A stretch of 64,000 bases of DNA, taken from the NCBI GenBank assembly GCA_037893225.1, contig JAZGUH010000719.1, positions 806,001 to 870,000 of the forward strand, written 5' to 3'. This DNA comes from Hippasteria phrygiana (taxonomy: Eukaryota; Echinodermata; Asteroidea; Valvatida; Goniasteridae). The first letter of the stretch is position 1, and every line of letters starts with the position of its first letter. Position numbers and translations under genes: made by a program. The notes beneath the pieces are model-generated. The model saw only the letters and a list, made by a program, of their open reading frames with translations, had not been told where the DNA came from and ran no database searches. Below are positions 41,401-52,369 of this stretch, in pieces.

Positions 41401-43460
41401 TCAACGCCGCCAGCCCCCGAAATACCGAGGGGCCGTTGGTCTGTAAGTCTGGCCACTTGGCCGGGTGGGTTGGCTTCGGCGTTGGTCCATCGGGTGTGTC
41501 GTGGGTTCGACGTAGCGGCAGAACGGCCACGAAAGAGTCGGCCCCGAAAAGATCTCGCAGAGCGGCCCAAAGGGGGGCTGGAAAGGCTGGGGTTTCTTAG
41601 CCTTTGCCTGATCCGGGCCGGGCTTTGAGGTCGATTTGCGAAGGTTGATCTTGTCCGTTGCATCAATTCGCTTTGCCTCGGCCTCCATGGCCTCTTGGAA
41701 CTTGCCAGCGAACAGGTCTGGCCCCGTAAGGGGGAGAGACTCTAGACGCTTGCGAGCACCCTCTGTCGGCAGGAAAAGGGCGTCCAATATATTGCCACGG
41801 CGATAGGTGGTCGTCAGTGTCGAATTACGGGAAAACTGTTCCAAGGCCAGGCGGAGAGAATCGTCCAGACTGCAGGAAAGCAGCTGAAAGCATGTCGAAT
41901 GGAATGGTAGAGCCATCCTCACAGCCCCTAACGAGGTATTCAGATAAGAGGAGCATGAAGGATGTGGTGCGCATGCCGAATCTAGAGGCCCAGTCTGCTT
42001 TCTTGAGAACGTTTTCCATCTTATTTCTAGTGGCATCCATAAACAAGGAGCGGGCTGAACTGGAAGCACTCCCGTCTGCAGTCAGTTTGTCCTTGACCAA
42101 ATCAGGGACCGATGGTACTGCTAGAAACTCATCAAAATCCTTCTGAGGGAAGCGGAAGTACGCATTCGCTCGTCTGTCGAAGGCCTTCCAATCCTTGCGA
42201 TTAGCGATCCCCTGAATATGCTTGATGCAGAACTGATCTTGGGGAAGGACAGGGAAGGGCCCGGGGCGGCCTGACGAGTCATCCGCGGCCGTACGTTGCT
42301 TGAATGACTGTTGGGGGGCGAGAACAGGCTCCGTGGCAGTCGAATCCGGTAGACCCAAAATGCGGATCATATCACGTTGTACCAGACGGAATTGGGTCTC
42401 CAGCGGGGACAGGTGTCGCGTGTCGATGACGTCATCACCCTTGTTATCCGAACCATGGTCCGACCGTGGGGTTCCTGCTGTAAAGGCTGCAGCGCGATCT
42501 GCGGGGAACATGGGGTCACGTAACGGGGCGACGGGAGGAGAGCAGAACACCTCCAAGCCCTGGCCCGAGCCCCCATCCGAGCCGGAAAGTTGTGTTGAAG
42601 GATGGATGGAGATAGCAGGGGGCGATGCAGGAGGACGGCTTAAAGCTTGAGGGAGATGTAGCTGATCGCGACGAACCCATCCAGGGTCAGGCGGAGCCGA
42701 TGGGGCGACACTGGGGGCGAGTTGTCCCATGCCCGGGGCATGTCCACCCTGCGGGGCAAGATGGCCTGCCTGGGGGGGCAAACTGGCCCGTGAACGGGGC
42801 GAGTTGTCCCATGGGAAAACCTGAAGATGACATGGCCGAAAGAGATGCCGAAAATGCCTGGAAAGCCTGCAGAAAATCGGCCGTCGAAACCGACCTCGAA
42901 TGCTTGCGATGTTTGGTGCGGTGCTGGGCTCGGTCCGAAGAAGACTCCGAGTCGGATGACTGGTGGCGCCGCTTATGGCGGGAGGATTTAGCCTTCTTCG
43001 CTAGGCGGCCCCGGCGCTCTCCTGATGTGGGTTCGGAAGAAGGTGGGGCCGCGGTTACTCCGGAACATCGAAAGAATTCCGAGGTTGAAGACAGACTGGT
43101 CGGGGGGACCGGAATGGTCGACTCCAAAGACCGGTGAAGATCCCCCACTGACAGGCCAGGCACTGGCGGGCCGGTGTCGGACTGGAGTGTGGGGGTAGCC
43201 TGATGGTCTTGACCCGTTGGGGACCCAAAGGCTACCACCGGAGGCCCGGTCACGCTTGGCGTGCCGGGGGCCTTGAACACAGAGCTTGAAACCGGAGCTT
43301 GTGCCGAGGCAACAGAGGGCAAGTGACTGGGGGGATTGCCTAGCTTGCCCTTGAAGCTAACTGCCGTGGCTCTATGCTGACGGCTCTTACCGGCAGGCTT
43401 CTTGATCGGCTGTTTGTCCCCGTGACTAGCGGCCGGAGGAGTGAGCTGGCAATAGCGCAC
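41401..43460 (-). pseudogene. gag: DIRS gag-like ORF (frameshifted)
   Basis: Three overlapping frames: 43460-42687 (Ser/Pro-rich start, then a basic SRHKRRHQSSDSESSSDR tract), 42781-41825 (FPVLPQDQFCIKHIQGIANR, FRFPQKDFDEFL, FGMRTTSFMLLLSEYL) and 42069-41401 (GNILDALFLPTEGARKRL, LTGPDLFAGKFQEAM). Together they resemble the first ORF of DIRS elements. Frame changes lie near 42720 and 41870. There is no zinc knuckle, as expected for DIRS. Confidence 0.65.
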
Positions 43461-44099
43461 CTCCCGGTCTATAGGGCCACCGCCACTCGGTCCCGGGTGG
43501 CGGGGTGAAATCTGCGTACGAGGGGGGGGGGGGGGGGGGTGCCCCTGGCAGATTCCCGGTCAAGGGAGAGTCCGCGGAAGGGAAAACCTCCGGAGACACA
43601 CCCCCTGAAGGAGCCGGCGGTCCCGTGGAACCTCCGTGCCCCCAGCCGATCTACGCTTCACATTGTTATCCATCATACATACACGTGAAGTCAAAACAGT
43701 ACTGAAATGAACGTACTTACGGGGACAAACACATAGACAAAATGAAGACATAAGAGAAGGAAGATACTCTACTTTATTATCGAAGAAGACAAACTCGAAG
43801 CGGACTAAGGATGGTGAAGAAATTCCCGGATTGTGCTGCGGGAAAAACACGTCTATCACCGTCCGACGCCAAGAGAAAAGAGGAAGCTAATATGGCCGGT
43901 GGGCTGCGGGGCATGGTGGGTAGGCTATTGTGTGAACTCTTGGCGGACGTATTGCGCCCTCTAGGGAAATTTGCATTAGTAGTGGCTCTACGGGTAAGAT
44001 GAGCGCTGTAGACCTAAAGTATACAATCAGCGTACTCCGCACTTCATTGTAATAAGTAATTTCATTCACATGCAAATTAGCCAGCCCAGCTCTGGCCAT

Positions 44100-44240
44100 T
44101 TGAAGCACGATATGTGGGCAAGGGACACCCCCCCCCCCTCCCCCCCTTGTGTCGGTCATTGTGTTCCCCGAATCTCAGGAATTCCTTTAAGAAATCTAGG
44201 GAGATATGTTAGGTAACAATAGTCTGGAGTGTATAGGGTA
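44100..44240. mobile_element. MITE remnant, CGATATGGGG family
   Basis: TTTGAAGCACGATATGTGGGCA, a C-rich tract (44127-44146), TTGTGTCGGTCATTGTGTT and AGTCTGGAGTGTATAGGGTA follow family order. The far terminus is lost. 44241-44770 has only an inverted 14-mer (GATATCGCCGATAT at 37854, complement at 44435) and copy-C-like intron sequence. Confidence 0.6.
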
Positions 44241-45002
44241 ATGGCTCTGGCTAGTGGCGGTAACAAAGAAAAGGCTTTGATCCAGATATCCGCAGACAAA
44301 GCTTAGACTACGCTGTTTCTCAATATTGATGGTTGGCCTAAGAACGACCTCAAACACGTCCGGCGATTATGTAGTTATGAAAGAACTTTTGCGACATTTC
44401 AATCATGCTGAAATTTGTTGACTATTTTATCGCCATATCGGCGATATCGCAAGGGTACAAAAATCGACTTCGAAAAAAATCAATCTCGTCAGCCCTAGGC
44501 ACAAGGCAGATCACAAGTCAATCACAAGCTAAATGGGATGAGCAATGACAAAGGAATGCTTTTGTTATATAGTGTGTTTGAATAGCTTGTTACATGGCTT
44601 GAGACCAGAATTGTGATGCAGTTTTATAGCATTTTAAAAAGTGCTAATTTTAAACATGTTAATTTCGAAATTCTTTTTGACATGGTTTGTTAGGTCCTAG
44701 ATATGTAAAAGAAATATGCAAAATACGTGTGACATCATAATGACATAATTTCTTGAAACACATGTAAATTGGTGGGCCCAATTGTCATGAAACCTGGTGG
44801 GTAGGTAGATTTGTCACTAGTAAGCACATTTTGAAGTGACATCATAAAAAATAATGCGGAAAAGCCTAGTTCATCGACGAGACATAGACCTCTTGTTGAA
44901 ATTTTATTTATGGTGATATATAGAGAAATGGGTTTGATTTTTAGTGGTCCAGTTGTTTGAATTTGCTGTCAGCCTCCGACTTTGTATTTCCTTTTGGCAC
45001 AG

Positions 45003-46444
45003 ATGCTGAGCGTCATCCATGTCCAAAGTGTAGTAAGATCTTCACAGATTACAAGTTTCTGGCTGGACATCTACGGCATTCTCACCAGTCTTTAGCTGAG
45101 TGGTATGACTACCTGAAGCAGCAGAAAATCAAAACATCGGTCTTCAATATTAATGCATGTAACAAGAGAGCTGCGTCGCAGTTACATAATTCACTTGGTA
45201 GTATGCGTATATCATTTAGGAAGGGAACTCGGCAGCTGAAACTCACGAATAAATCAAAGCAGCTAGTCTGTAGTCACTGTGATAAATCATTCACAACAAA
45301 AGGTAACTTGAAGTTGCATATGAGGATCCATACAGGTGACCGTCCATACACATGTAGCCACTGTGATAAATCATTCACACAAAATGGTGTCTTGAGGAGG
45401 CATATGAGGATCCATACAGGTGAGCGTCCATACACATGTAGCCACTGTGATAAATCATTCACACAAAATACTCACTTGAGGGAGCATATGAGAATCCATA
45501 CCGGTGAGCGTCCATACACATGTAGCCACTGTGATAAATCATTCACACACAATAGTTACTTGAGGGAGCATATGAGGATCCATACAGGTATTAAGCGTCC
45601 ATACACATGTAGCCACTGTGATAAATCATTCACACACAATGGTCACTTGAGGACGCATATGAGGATCCATACAGGTGAGCGTCCATACACATGTAGCCAC
45701 TGTGACAAGTCATACACACAAAAGGGTAGCTTGACTATGCATATGAGGATCCATACAGGTGAGCGTCCACACACATGTAGCCACTGTGATAAATCATTCA
45801 CACACAATGGTCACTTGAGGACGCATATGGGGATCCATACAGGTGAGCGTCCATACAAATGTAGCCACTGTGACAAGTCATACACACAAAAGGGTAGCTT
45901 GACTATGCATACGAGGATCCATACAGGCGAGCGTCCATACACATGTAGCCACTGTGATAAATCATTCACAGATAAAGGTTCCTTGAAGAAGCATATGAGG
46001 ATCCATACAGGTGAGAGTCCATACAAATGTAGCCACTGTGGCAAATCATACACACAAAAGAGTACCTTGACTATTCATACAAGGATCCATACAGGCGAGC
46101 GTCCATACTCCTGTAGCCACTGTGATAAATCATTCACACACAATGGTGACTTGAGGGAGCATATGAAGATCCATTCAGGTGAGCGTCCATACACATGTGG
46201 CCACTGTGATAAATCATTCAGACGAAGTACTCACTTGAGGATGCATATGAGGACCCATACAGGTGAGCGTCCATACACATGTAGCCACTGTGATAAATCA
46301 TTCGCACAAAATAGTGTTTTGGGGATGCATATGAGGACCCATACAGGTGAGCGTCCATACACATGTAGCCACTGTGATAAATCATTTACACAAAGTTGTA
46401 ACTTGAGTACGCATATGATGAGGATCCATAGTGTTAAGGCATAG
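45003..46444 (+). CDS. PRDM9-like zinc-finger gene, terminal exon: proximal finger plus 14-finger C2H2 array
   Basis: The acceptor TATTTCCTTTTGGCACAG precedes 45003. Entry phase 1 completes GAT (Asp), and the exon runs 479 codons to TAG at 46442-46444. The opening [13 protein letters not shown], then [12 protein letters not shown], is a lone finger (C-x2-C-x12-H-x4-H). It matches in place and sequence the isolated HPCPSC finger of PRDM9. A linker of about 60 residues leads to 14 tandem fingers (from about 45270) of 84 bp each, with TGERPYTC linkers. Residues -1, 2, 3 and 6 vary strongly while the framework hardly changes. Fingers 5-6 and 7-8 have identical contact sets (HGHT, QGSM), a recent two-finger duplication. 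Finger 5 has an extra linker residue (TGIKRPYT). Probable role: sequence-specific DNA binding. A meiotic function is inference. Another C2H2 family member is the alternative. Confidence 0.85.
45268..46430 (+). repeat. 84-bp coding minisatellite (zinc-finger array)
   Basis: About 13.8 units of 84 bp encode the finger array. Blocks such as CCATACACATGTAGCCACTG and GATAAATCATTCACACA recur almost unchanged, so unequal crossing-over or gene conversion is likely. Confidence 0.9.
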
Positions 46445-46547
46445 TCATCATGGTGGTCACAGTCATGATTCATTCACCGACAATGGGAACTTGAAATTAA
46501 GATCCATTTAACTAACTAGTTTAATACTTTGTAGCTATTGTGATAAA

Positions 46548-46553
46548 AATAAA
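46548..46553 (+). promoter_or_regulatory. Candidate polyadenylation signal
   Basis: AATAAA lies about 104 nt after the stop codon of the zinc-finger exon, in a reasonable position for a short 3' UTR. No downstream element was assessed. Confidence 0.45.
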
Positions 46554-47488
46554 TCTAAATTGATGTGCAAATGAGTTGCCACAAAGCAAATCATTCAGCG
46601 TTATCAATTATTCAATAGCTAAACTTTTTTTGTATGATTTTTATGTTTCTTTATTTCTTTTCTTTTACCTTTTTTGGTGGTGTTTTTTTGTAGGGGGATT
46701 GTTTGTTTCTCTTTGTTCATTCGATGTCTCATTCAAAAGTGAATAACATTTGTATTGCTAGAAAAACAGCAATTAAGATAAATTAGTTTACAGGCTGAAA
46801 CTTGAAAAGAGTGTGGACAGTATATCTTTAAGTAGATTTTACTTTTGTTTTGAGTTTTCCTTTAAATTTGATTTGTGTATGTTTATGAAATATGGTGCAG
46901 TATGAAACAAAATTTCACATTAATCGTTGCCTTGGTTTGGAGTTTTCCCTGTATAAAGGTTGAATAAATGTGATTCGTTTACTACTTTTTGAATTTCATT
47001 TCAAACTACATTTCAAGCATACGTACAATAAGCCAGTTCGGTATTTCAACTGCGCATGTGCGCAATGACAGTTATCCCGAATGACCTGTGACCTAACGCG
47101 CGCGTAAGAACGCAAGGTGGTCGCACAACGCGCACGTGTTAAATTCAATCAGAATAGAGTACCGAAGTGATGCCGTCAATGCAATGTTTGAAGCCAGAAT
47201 ACTTTTGTTATTTTCTGTCAATGTGTTTGCATGACTGGCTGTTAACAAAGGAACAGCCGAAATATCTATTTGTTTGGAGCCAGTTGTGCCAACTGACGTC
47301 AGACTTCGGTACTCTATGGGTGTTTGCGTACCATCGCGTGACATTACGTCAGCAATTTTATCCGGAATAACCTTTGATCTTCAAGATACCAAACTGGCTT
47401 ATTTTTGAAAACCAACTTTGTTTAGTTGCCGAGTACGATATTTTGATTCACTACATATATAATTTTTTTCTTTCATGGATCATACTGT

Positions 47489-48833
47489 CACTATGGTCAC
47501 TATGCCTATCTTGGTCACTATGGTCACTATGCCTATCTTGCCACAATATATTTTACCAAAGCTTTTGATAGGGTCAATCACTCTACTGTTGTTTCCAAAC
47601 TAATTCAATTGGGGGTACGGAGATCGATTATTTCAGTCATTTGTAGCTTTCTCACTCAACGCACTAAAGTGGGAGGTCAGATTTCACCACCACTTACTGT
47701 GTCATGTGGAGTGCCACAGGGCACTAAACTTGGGCCAATTTTGTTTTTAATCCTAGTTAATGATGCGGCAATTGAATGTCCCTATAGATGGAAATACGTT
47801 GATGATTTAACTCTGGGTGAAGTCGTGATTAAAAATCAACAACCTAGTTTACAGAATTATTTTGACAATATTTCTGATTGGTGTATACGAAATAATGTTC
47901 TTACCAAACCTGCCAAATGCAACATAATAAATATTTTCTTTTTAAGAGGGATAACACCTAAAACGGACTTTATCCTTAATGGTGTTCAGTTAAATATAGT
48001 GTTGCATTTTAAGCTCTTAGGCGATATTATTCAAAATGATCTTAAATGGAATTTGCATGTCTCTGAAATCGTCTCTAGAGCCTCTTGTCGTTTGTATACG
48101 TTATGCATTTTGAGAAAATCAGGTGTCCCTGTGCAGGATATGGTAATTGTTTAGAAAACCTACATAAGGCCCATTTTGGAATATGCCTCGCCAGTCTGGC
48201 ATACGGCCATTACTCAAACTCAGTCGAAGAAAATAGAATGTATTCAAAAAAGAGCTGTTCAAATTATACTTGGAAAGAAATACAGTTACAAAATGTATAA
48301 TGCGGCTCTTGAAATGACTAAATTATCATCCTTGGTTGAACGGAGAAATTATTTACTCTATAACTTTGGAACTAAACTTCTTAATTCAAACCAGTACAGA
48401 CACTGGCTTCCACCATCTAAGTCTAATACAAATTGCAGAGCCTTACGTAACATGTCTGGTTTAAATATGATTAGATGCAATACAGAAAGGTGCAAAAAAT
48501 CAACCATTCCACAACTTGCTAAGATTCTTAATTAATGGTCTGTCTTCCCAACTCTCTTTCCTTGTTGTGTCCTATTTTAATGTTTAAGTTTGAGTCATTA
48601 TTTATTTAATTTAACTTGTTTTTCCTCCTTTTTTATTACTGAATGAACAAGGGTTAATTATGTAGGTTTTGTATTATACTGTCGTTTTATGCTATTTATT
48701 GTATTCGTATCAAGTTTTATTAATTCCTGTAATTGAATTTTTTATGTGTAATATATTGTGTATAATGACCCTTTCAGCTTTTGCTGCTGGTCATTTTGTT
48801 TATGCCAATAAATAAAAATAATTTAAAAACAAT
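47489..48833 (+). mobile_element. 5'-truncated LINE (CR1/Rex-like) inserted in copy B
   Basis: Copy A is uninterrupted at this point (around 925-935). The insert starts with a 28-bp tandem (TCACTATGGTCACTATGCCT) and ends with an A-rich tail AATAAATAAAAATAATTTAAAAA (48807-48829). 48540-48805 is 3' UTR. The 5' truncation and A-rich 3' end are typical of target-primed insertion. Confidence 0.85.
47531..48535 (+). pseudogene. LINE reverse transcriptase, C-terminal half
   Basis: One continuous frame except for TAG at 48152-48154. RT motifs are IYFTKAFDRVNHSTVVSKL, SCGVPQGTKLGPILFLILVND and the catalytic YVDDLTLGE. After the stop come PILEYASPVWHTAITQTQ and IECIQKRAVQIILG, the conserved C-terminal thumb/connection block of CR1-, Rex1- and L2-like elements. 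The endonuclease and N-terminal RT blocks are missing because of 5' truncation. Confidence 0.85.
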
Positions 48834-48988
48834 TGAAGCATGTTTAGGACCACATTGGTTTTTCAATCTGCTTTGTCATTTTATTGTGGCTTGGATCTAG
48901 TTCTCAGCTGACTTTTGTCTGGCAATTAGTAAATTTGTTAAGCAATATTTTCTGCTTAGCAAGTCCTGGGGCCAGTTTCGTGGACCAG

Positions 48989-49223
48989 GGGCCAATTTCA
49001 TAAAGCTGTTAAGCACACAAATTTGCTTAGCATGCAAATGCTTCCTTGATAAAAACTGGATTACCAACCAGATTTCCATGTGTGGAATATTGCTTTTGAC
49101 TGGTATTCAGCTGTTTGCATGCAAATTACATGGACTTTCGGCTGGTAACCTGTTTTTACTAAGCAAGAAATGTTCATGCTAAGCAAATTGTTGTGCTTAT
49201 TAACAGCTCTATGAAATTGGCCC
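48989..49223. mobile_element. MITE with CWG target, copy-B specific
   Basis: A 235-bp element with ends GGGCCAATTTCATAAAGCTG and its near complement, flanked by CAG (48986-48988) and CTG (49224-49226). Copy A has GTGGACCTGCTTAG at the same place (about 1090-1103), so the original target was CTG and the left copy has mutated. Confidence 0.75.
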
Positions 49224-50520
49224 CTGCTTATAATTAGCACAACAATTTGCTTAGCGTGAAAACAGGATTGACAACCAAATTTCCATGTGGTTTATTTAGT
49301 TAGGCAAGACCACGCACTTGGCAATCAACAACATTCAATAATCATCACACATAAAGGTTTTGTCATATTTCATCATATGTGACCTGGCAGCACATAAAAT
49401 CATAGTTGTGGTTAAACGTAGTATACAACATTTGCAAACACACCAAAACAAAGCTACTGAATTATTACGAAATACCGTGCTAGATTTAATAGCAGTCTCA
49501 CGCATCCTGTGAAATCATGGTACCTGGTGTGCTGTTGTTTTCAAGAAAAGTGGAAATTTATAATTATAGTTTTCCAACGATTGTCCGCCGACAATATAAT
49601 CTTTGGGAATAGTCTAGTACTCTAGTTCCCCGACCTGATAATTCCATGACTATATAAATGGTTCCGTTTTATCTTAAGTAGGGTCAGGAAGCCAGACTTC
49701 TTGAACATAATTGTTTTCTCTTTGTTTTCCTAGCATCTGTACACATAAAACTTTAAACAGGTCAGTGTTACAGTATTTGCTAGCACGCTATAAAATACTA
49801 TTATCCCAAATGCATTTATTTCTGAAAATTACCGCAAAAGCAAATGTTTTATACTATTTTTAAAAGAACAAGACTGCAACAAACATACTCGATTTATTCC
49901 AAGGTCTAGCCCAATGAATGTGCTTCCATGTGACTTGCAAAGACTACTGACCAGTAATGTTTAAGATTGATTTTAATTGAAAACTGGTGAATATTTGTAA
50001 AGCACATCATTCTTGTACTTAAATTCATTTAGTTGCTGATAAAAGCTGAAATTTGTGAGTTATGACTTTTTACGTGTTTCATTGTGATCTGATAATTTTC
50101 AAGTACCTAAACAAACACCAAACTCAAATGGGTACAGCAAATGAACATCTTAGTAGGAGAGGTGGGAGAGTATAACTACCAAGCTTTTCGCTCGGCAGAT
50201 GAATTTATCTGGCATTCTTTCCTTCTGGGCAGAGTGCCGTATCCGGCAAAAGGGGGGGGGGGGGATAATGCTGTTGGCAGTACCACCAATTCAATCTGAT
50301 ACAACCCCCCCCCCCCCCCCCCTCCCCAATCACCACTATGCACCGGACACCACATTTGAAGCAAGATATGAGACGGAGGGAACTTCCCTCTTTTGTGTTG
50401 GTCATTGTGTTCTGAAATCTCGAATTCCTTTCGGATATTGGGGGGGATGTGTTGGGTGACAATACTCTGGAGTGTGTATAGGGTACAGGGACAAGAGGGG
50501 TACCCCTTGGTGCCACATTG

Positions 50521-51343
50521 TGCCGGGTATAGGACACCAGTATATTCATGAGTGGGGGAAATTGCAACCCCCCTCTAATCTTAGTTAACCATTATGCTTG
50601 AAAGCTGGATGCTGTTGAATCATAATGTTAACTTATTTCAAGTACTGTTGAATTCATTTAACTCTTTCAATACCAAATTGTTTATACACAGGGAGCTGTT
50701 GAGGACCACATTGTTCACAGTGTGTGTACAGTCCAGAACCGAATTGTTTTGCACTAACTGCAGCCGTCAGAGGTCATTTCTTTCAAACTTGTTTTTCACC
50801 AGGATGAGTTCGTTGTACAAAAAAAAGTTGTGCACGCGATTTGTACTAGACAATCTGGCCTTTCTAATGATGCCAATTTTGTTTTACTGTTTGCCACAGC
50901 AAACCTATGTTTTATCATATATTTGTGCAGTTTGGGAGAACATTTTTTTTAATGAAATTTCTACTTTTTCAAGTACAAAGTTTCTGTTTCAATGTCATTT
51001 CAATGTCATAATACAGTGTACTTCTCTGAGATTGCTTGGATCTTAGCGCTCATAGCATATGATTAGCAGTTTATAAGGCCTTGGTTTTTGTTTCACATAC
51101 TGAAAAGTATTTCGGGGCATATTGCCCCCCCCCCCCCCCCCCCCGAAATATACAACCTGAAAGAAAGACAATTATTTTGCCCCTTGTCTCTGTACTCAAA
51201 ATACACTGCCCCATACTCTGCGCAAATTATCTTGTGGAGACAATTAGCCTCCTCTTATAGTTTGGAATTTCCTTGTAGAGACCCTTTTCATCCGTTTGTC
51301 CTCTATTGTTCCTCGGTCTCCACAAGGGTCTCCACTTTGGACC

Positions 51344-51376
<33 letters not shown>

Positions 51377-51520
51377 ATAAAAAATAAATAAATAAATAAA
51401 AACTATTAAAAAAAAAAAAATTAAAAACATTTCCATATTTATACTATAGATGGGTTTTCTTTAAGTTGCGAGAATTAGAAAATGCATGTTGCGCGTGCTC
51501 AATGAAATCGGACCCGATTG
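50521..51520. other. Non-coding, poly-C-rich
   Basis: C runs at 51125-51144 (20 nt) and 51345-51374 (30 nt), then A-rich simple sequence. The open frame at 50594-51046 has no recognisable domain. Confidence 0.5.
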
Positions 51521-51702
51521 ATGCCTAGCACGATATGGGGAAAGTGGCACCCCCACCTTTTGTCCCTATACTCTATACACGCTCCAGACTATTGTTACTT
51601 AACACATCCCCCTTAGATTTCTGAAAAGAATTCCCGAGATTCCGAGAACACAAAAAGGGGGGGGGGGGGGGGGGTTCCTTTGCCCCATATCGCGCTTCAT
51701 AT
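51521..51702. mobile_element. MITE, CGATATGGGG family, full-length reference copy
   Basis: A 182-bp element between exact 10-bp duplications GACCCGATTG (51511-51520, 51703-51712). Ends are ATGCCTAGCACGATATGGGG and CCCCATATCGCGCTTCATAT. It carries an 18-nt G run (51657-51674) next to the right end, as in the other copies. This is the best-defined copy of the family and supports a Mutator-like origin. Confidence 0.85.
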
Positions 51703-51840
51703 GACCCGATTGGTTGAAAGTTGGTTTCAGCTTTGACTGTGGTAGTATAGCGCCCTCTCTTGTTTTAAGATAACTTGTATGATGAATAACTGGTGTCACA
51801 TTGGGTTGTCTTTCCCCGGCGCGGCCCTGAGCGGGGGAAG

Positions 51841-51841
<1 letters not shown>

Positions 51842-51879
<38 letters not shown>
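51842..51879. repeat. Poly-G tract, 38 nt
   Basis: The longest homopolymer in the window. Its neighbourhood (51720-52360) shows no gene. Confidence 0.9.
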
Positions 51880-51880
<1 letters not shown>

Positions 51881-52369
51881 GGGTAGAATAGCCGAAGGTC
51901 AAGTGTCTCCCCTACATATATAGGGTTTTCTGTCTCTCGGGAGATTTTGTTTCCAATTCAAACTCAAATGACACTCCAACTTGAAACTCAATTAATCTCT
52001 ATTTAGTGGCTCTATTTATAGTGGATCTGCACAACAGTATAATTCCCAATCAGATTAATCTTTGCCAATCATAACAAACATAATTATTTTCAGTCTAAAC
52101 GCTTACTGTTGAAAAAGATTATCCAACTGCAAGTACTCCTAAGAAGTAGTTTCCGAACGGTCTGAAATACTGTCATCTTTGAGAAATTTTTGAAGACCTT
52201 CCAAAACGCCGTTTGTTTGTTTGTTTGATTTTTCAATTAAGTTTTGAACCTCCCAAAAGGCTTTAATAGGCCTATTCTTAATTGCTTTTGCGCATAGTAA
52301 TGGTAAAGATATACGCCCGAATTATTGTCGGGCTGCAAATAATTCAATAATTATTCGATAACTTTTGGC

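Larger units (their letters stand above)
38061..44014 (-). mobile_element. DIRS-like tyrosine-recombinase retrotransposon
   Basis: Minus-strand order is gag (43460-41401), RT-RNase H (41174-39228), tyrosine recombinase (39445-38440). There are no LTRs. Instead there are inverted termini: 43868-44014 is the reverse complement of 38061-38212 (TCTAC..., TTACCCGTAGAGCCACTACT, CCCTAGAGGGCGCAATACGT, CCACCATGCCC). A partial third copy (38332-38375) may be the internal complementary region typical of DIRS. The unit 38061-38312 itself closes as a hairpin with 40-bp arms. Frameshifts, one nonsense codon and two long G runs (41233-41258, 43522-43539) show that it is defective. Confidence 0.85.
44773..50520 (+). 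repeat. Segmental duplication, copy B
   Basis: The partner of 1-14640, in the same orientation. Copy B retains the terminal zinc-finger exon and its 3' flank. It has a LINE fragment (47489-48833) and a MITE (48989-49223) that copy A lacks. It preserves the empty sites of the copy-A MITEs and of Gypsy-1. 49224-50600 has no gene; it contains G and C runs at 50252-50264 and 50306-50322 and the MITE remnant paralogous to 14505-14646. Confidence 0.85.

Noticed and set aside
45274..46473. Minus-strand frames of 60-80 codons with YGRSPVWI repeats
   Set aside because: Antisense shadows of the zinc-finger repeats.
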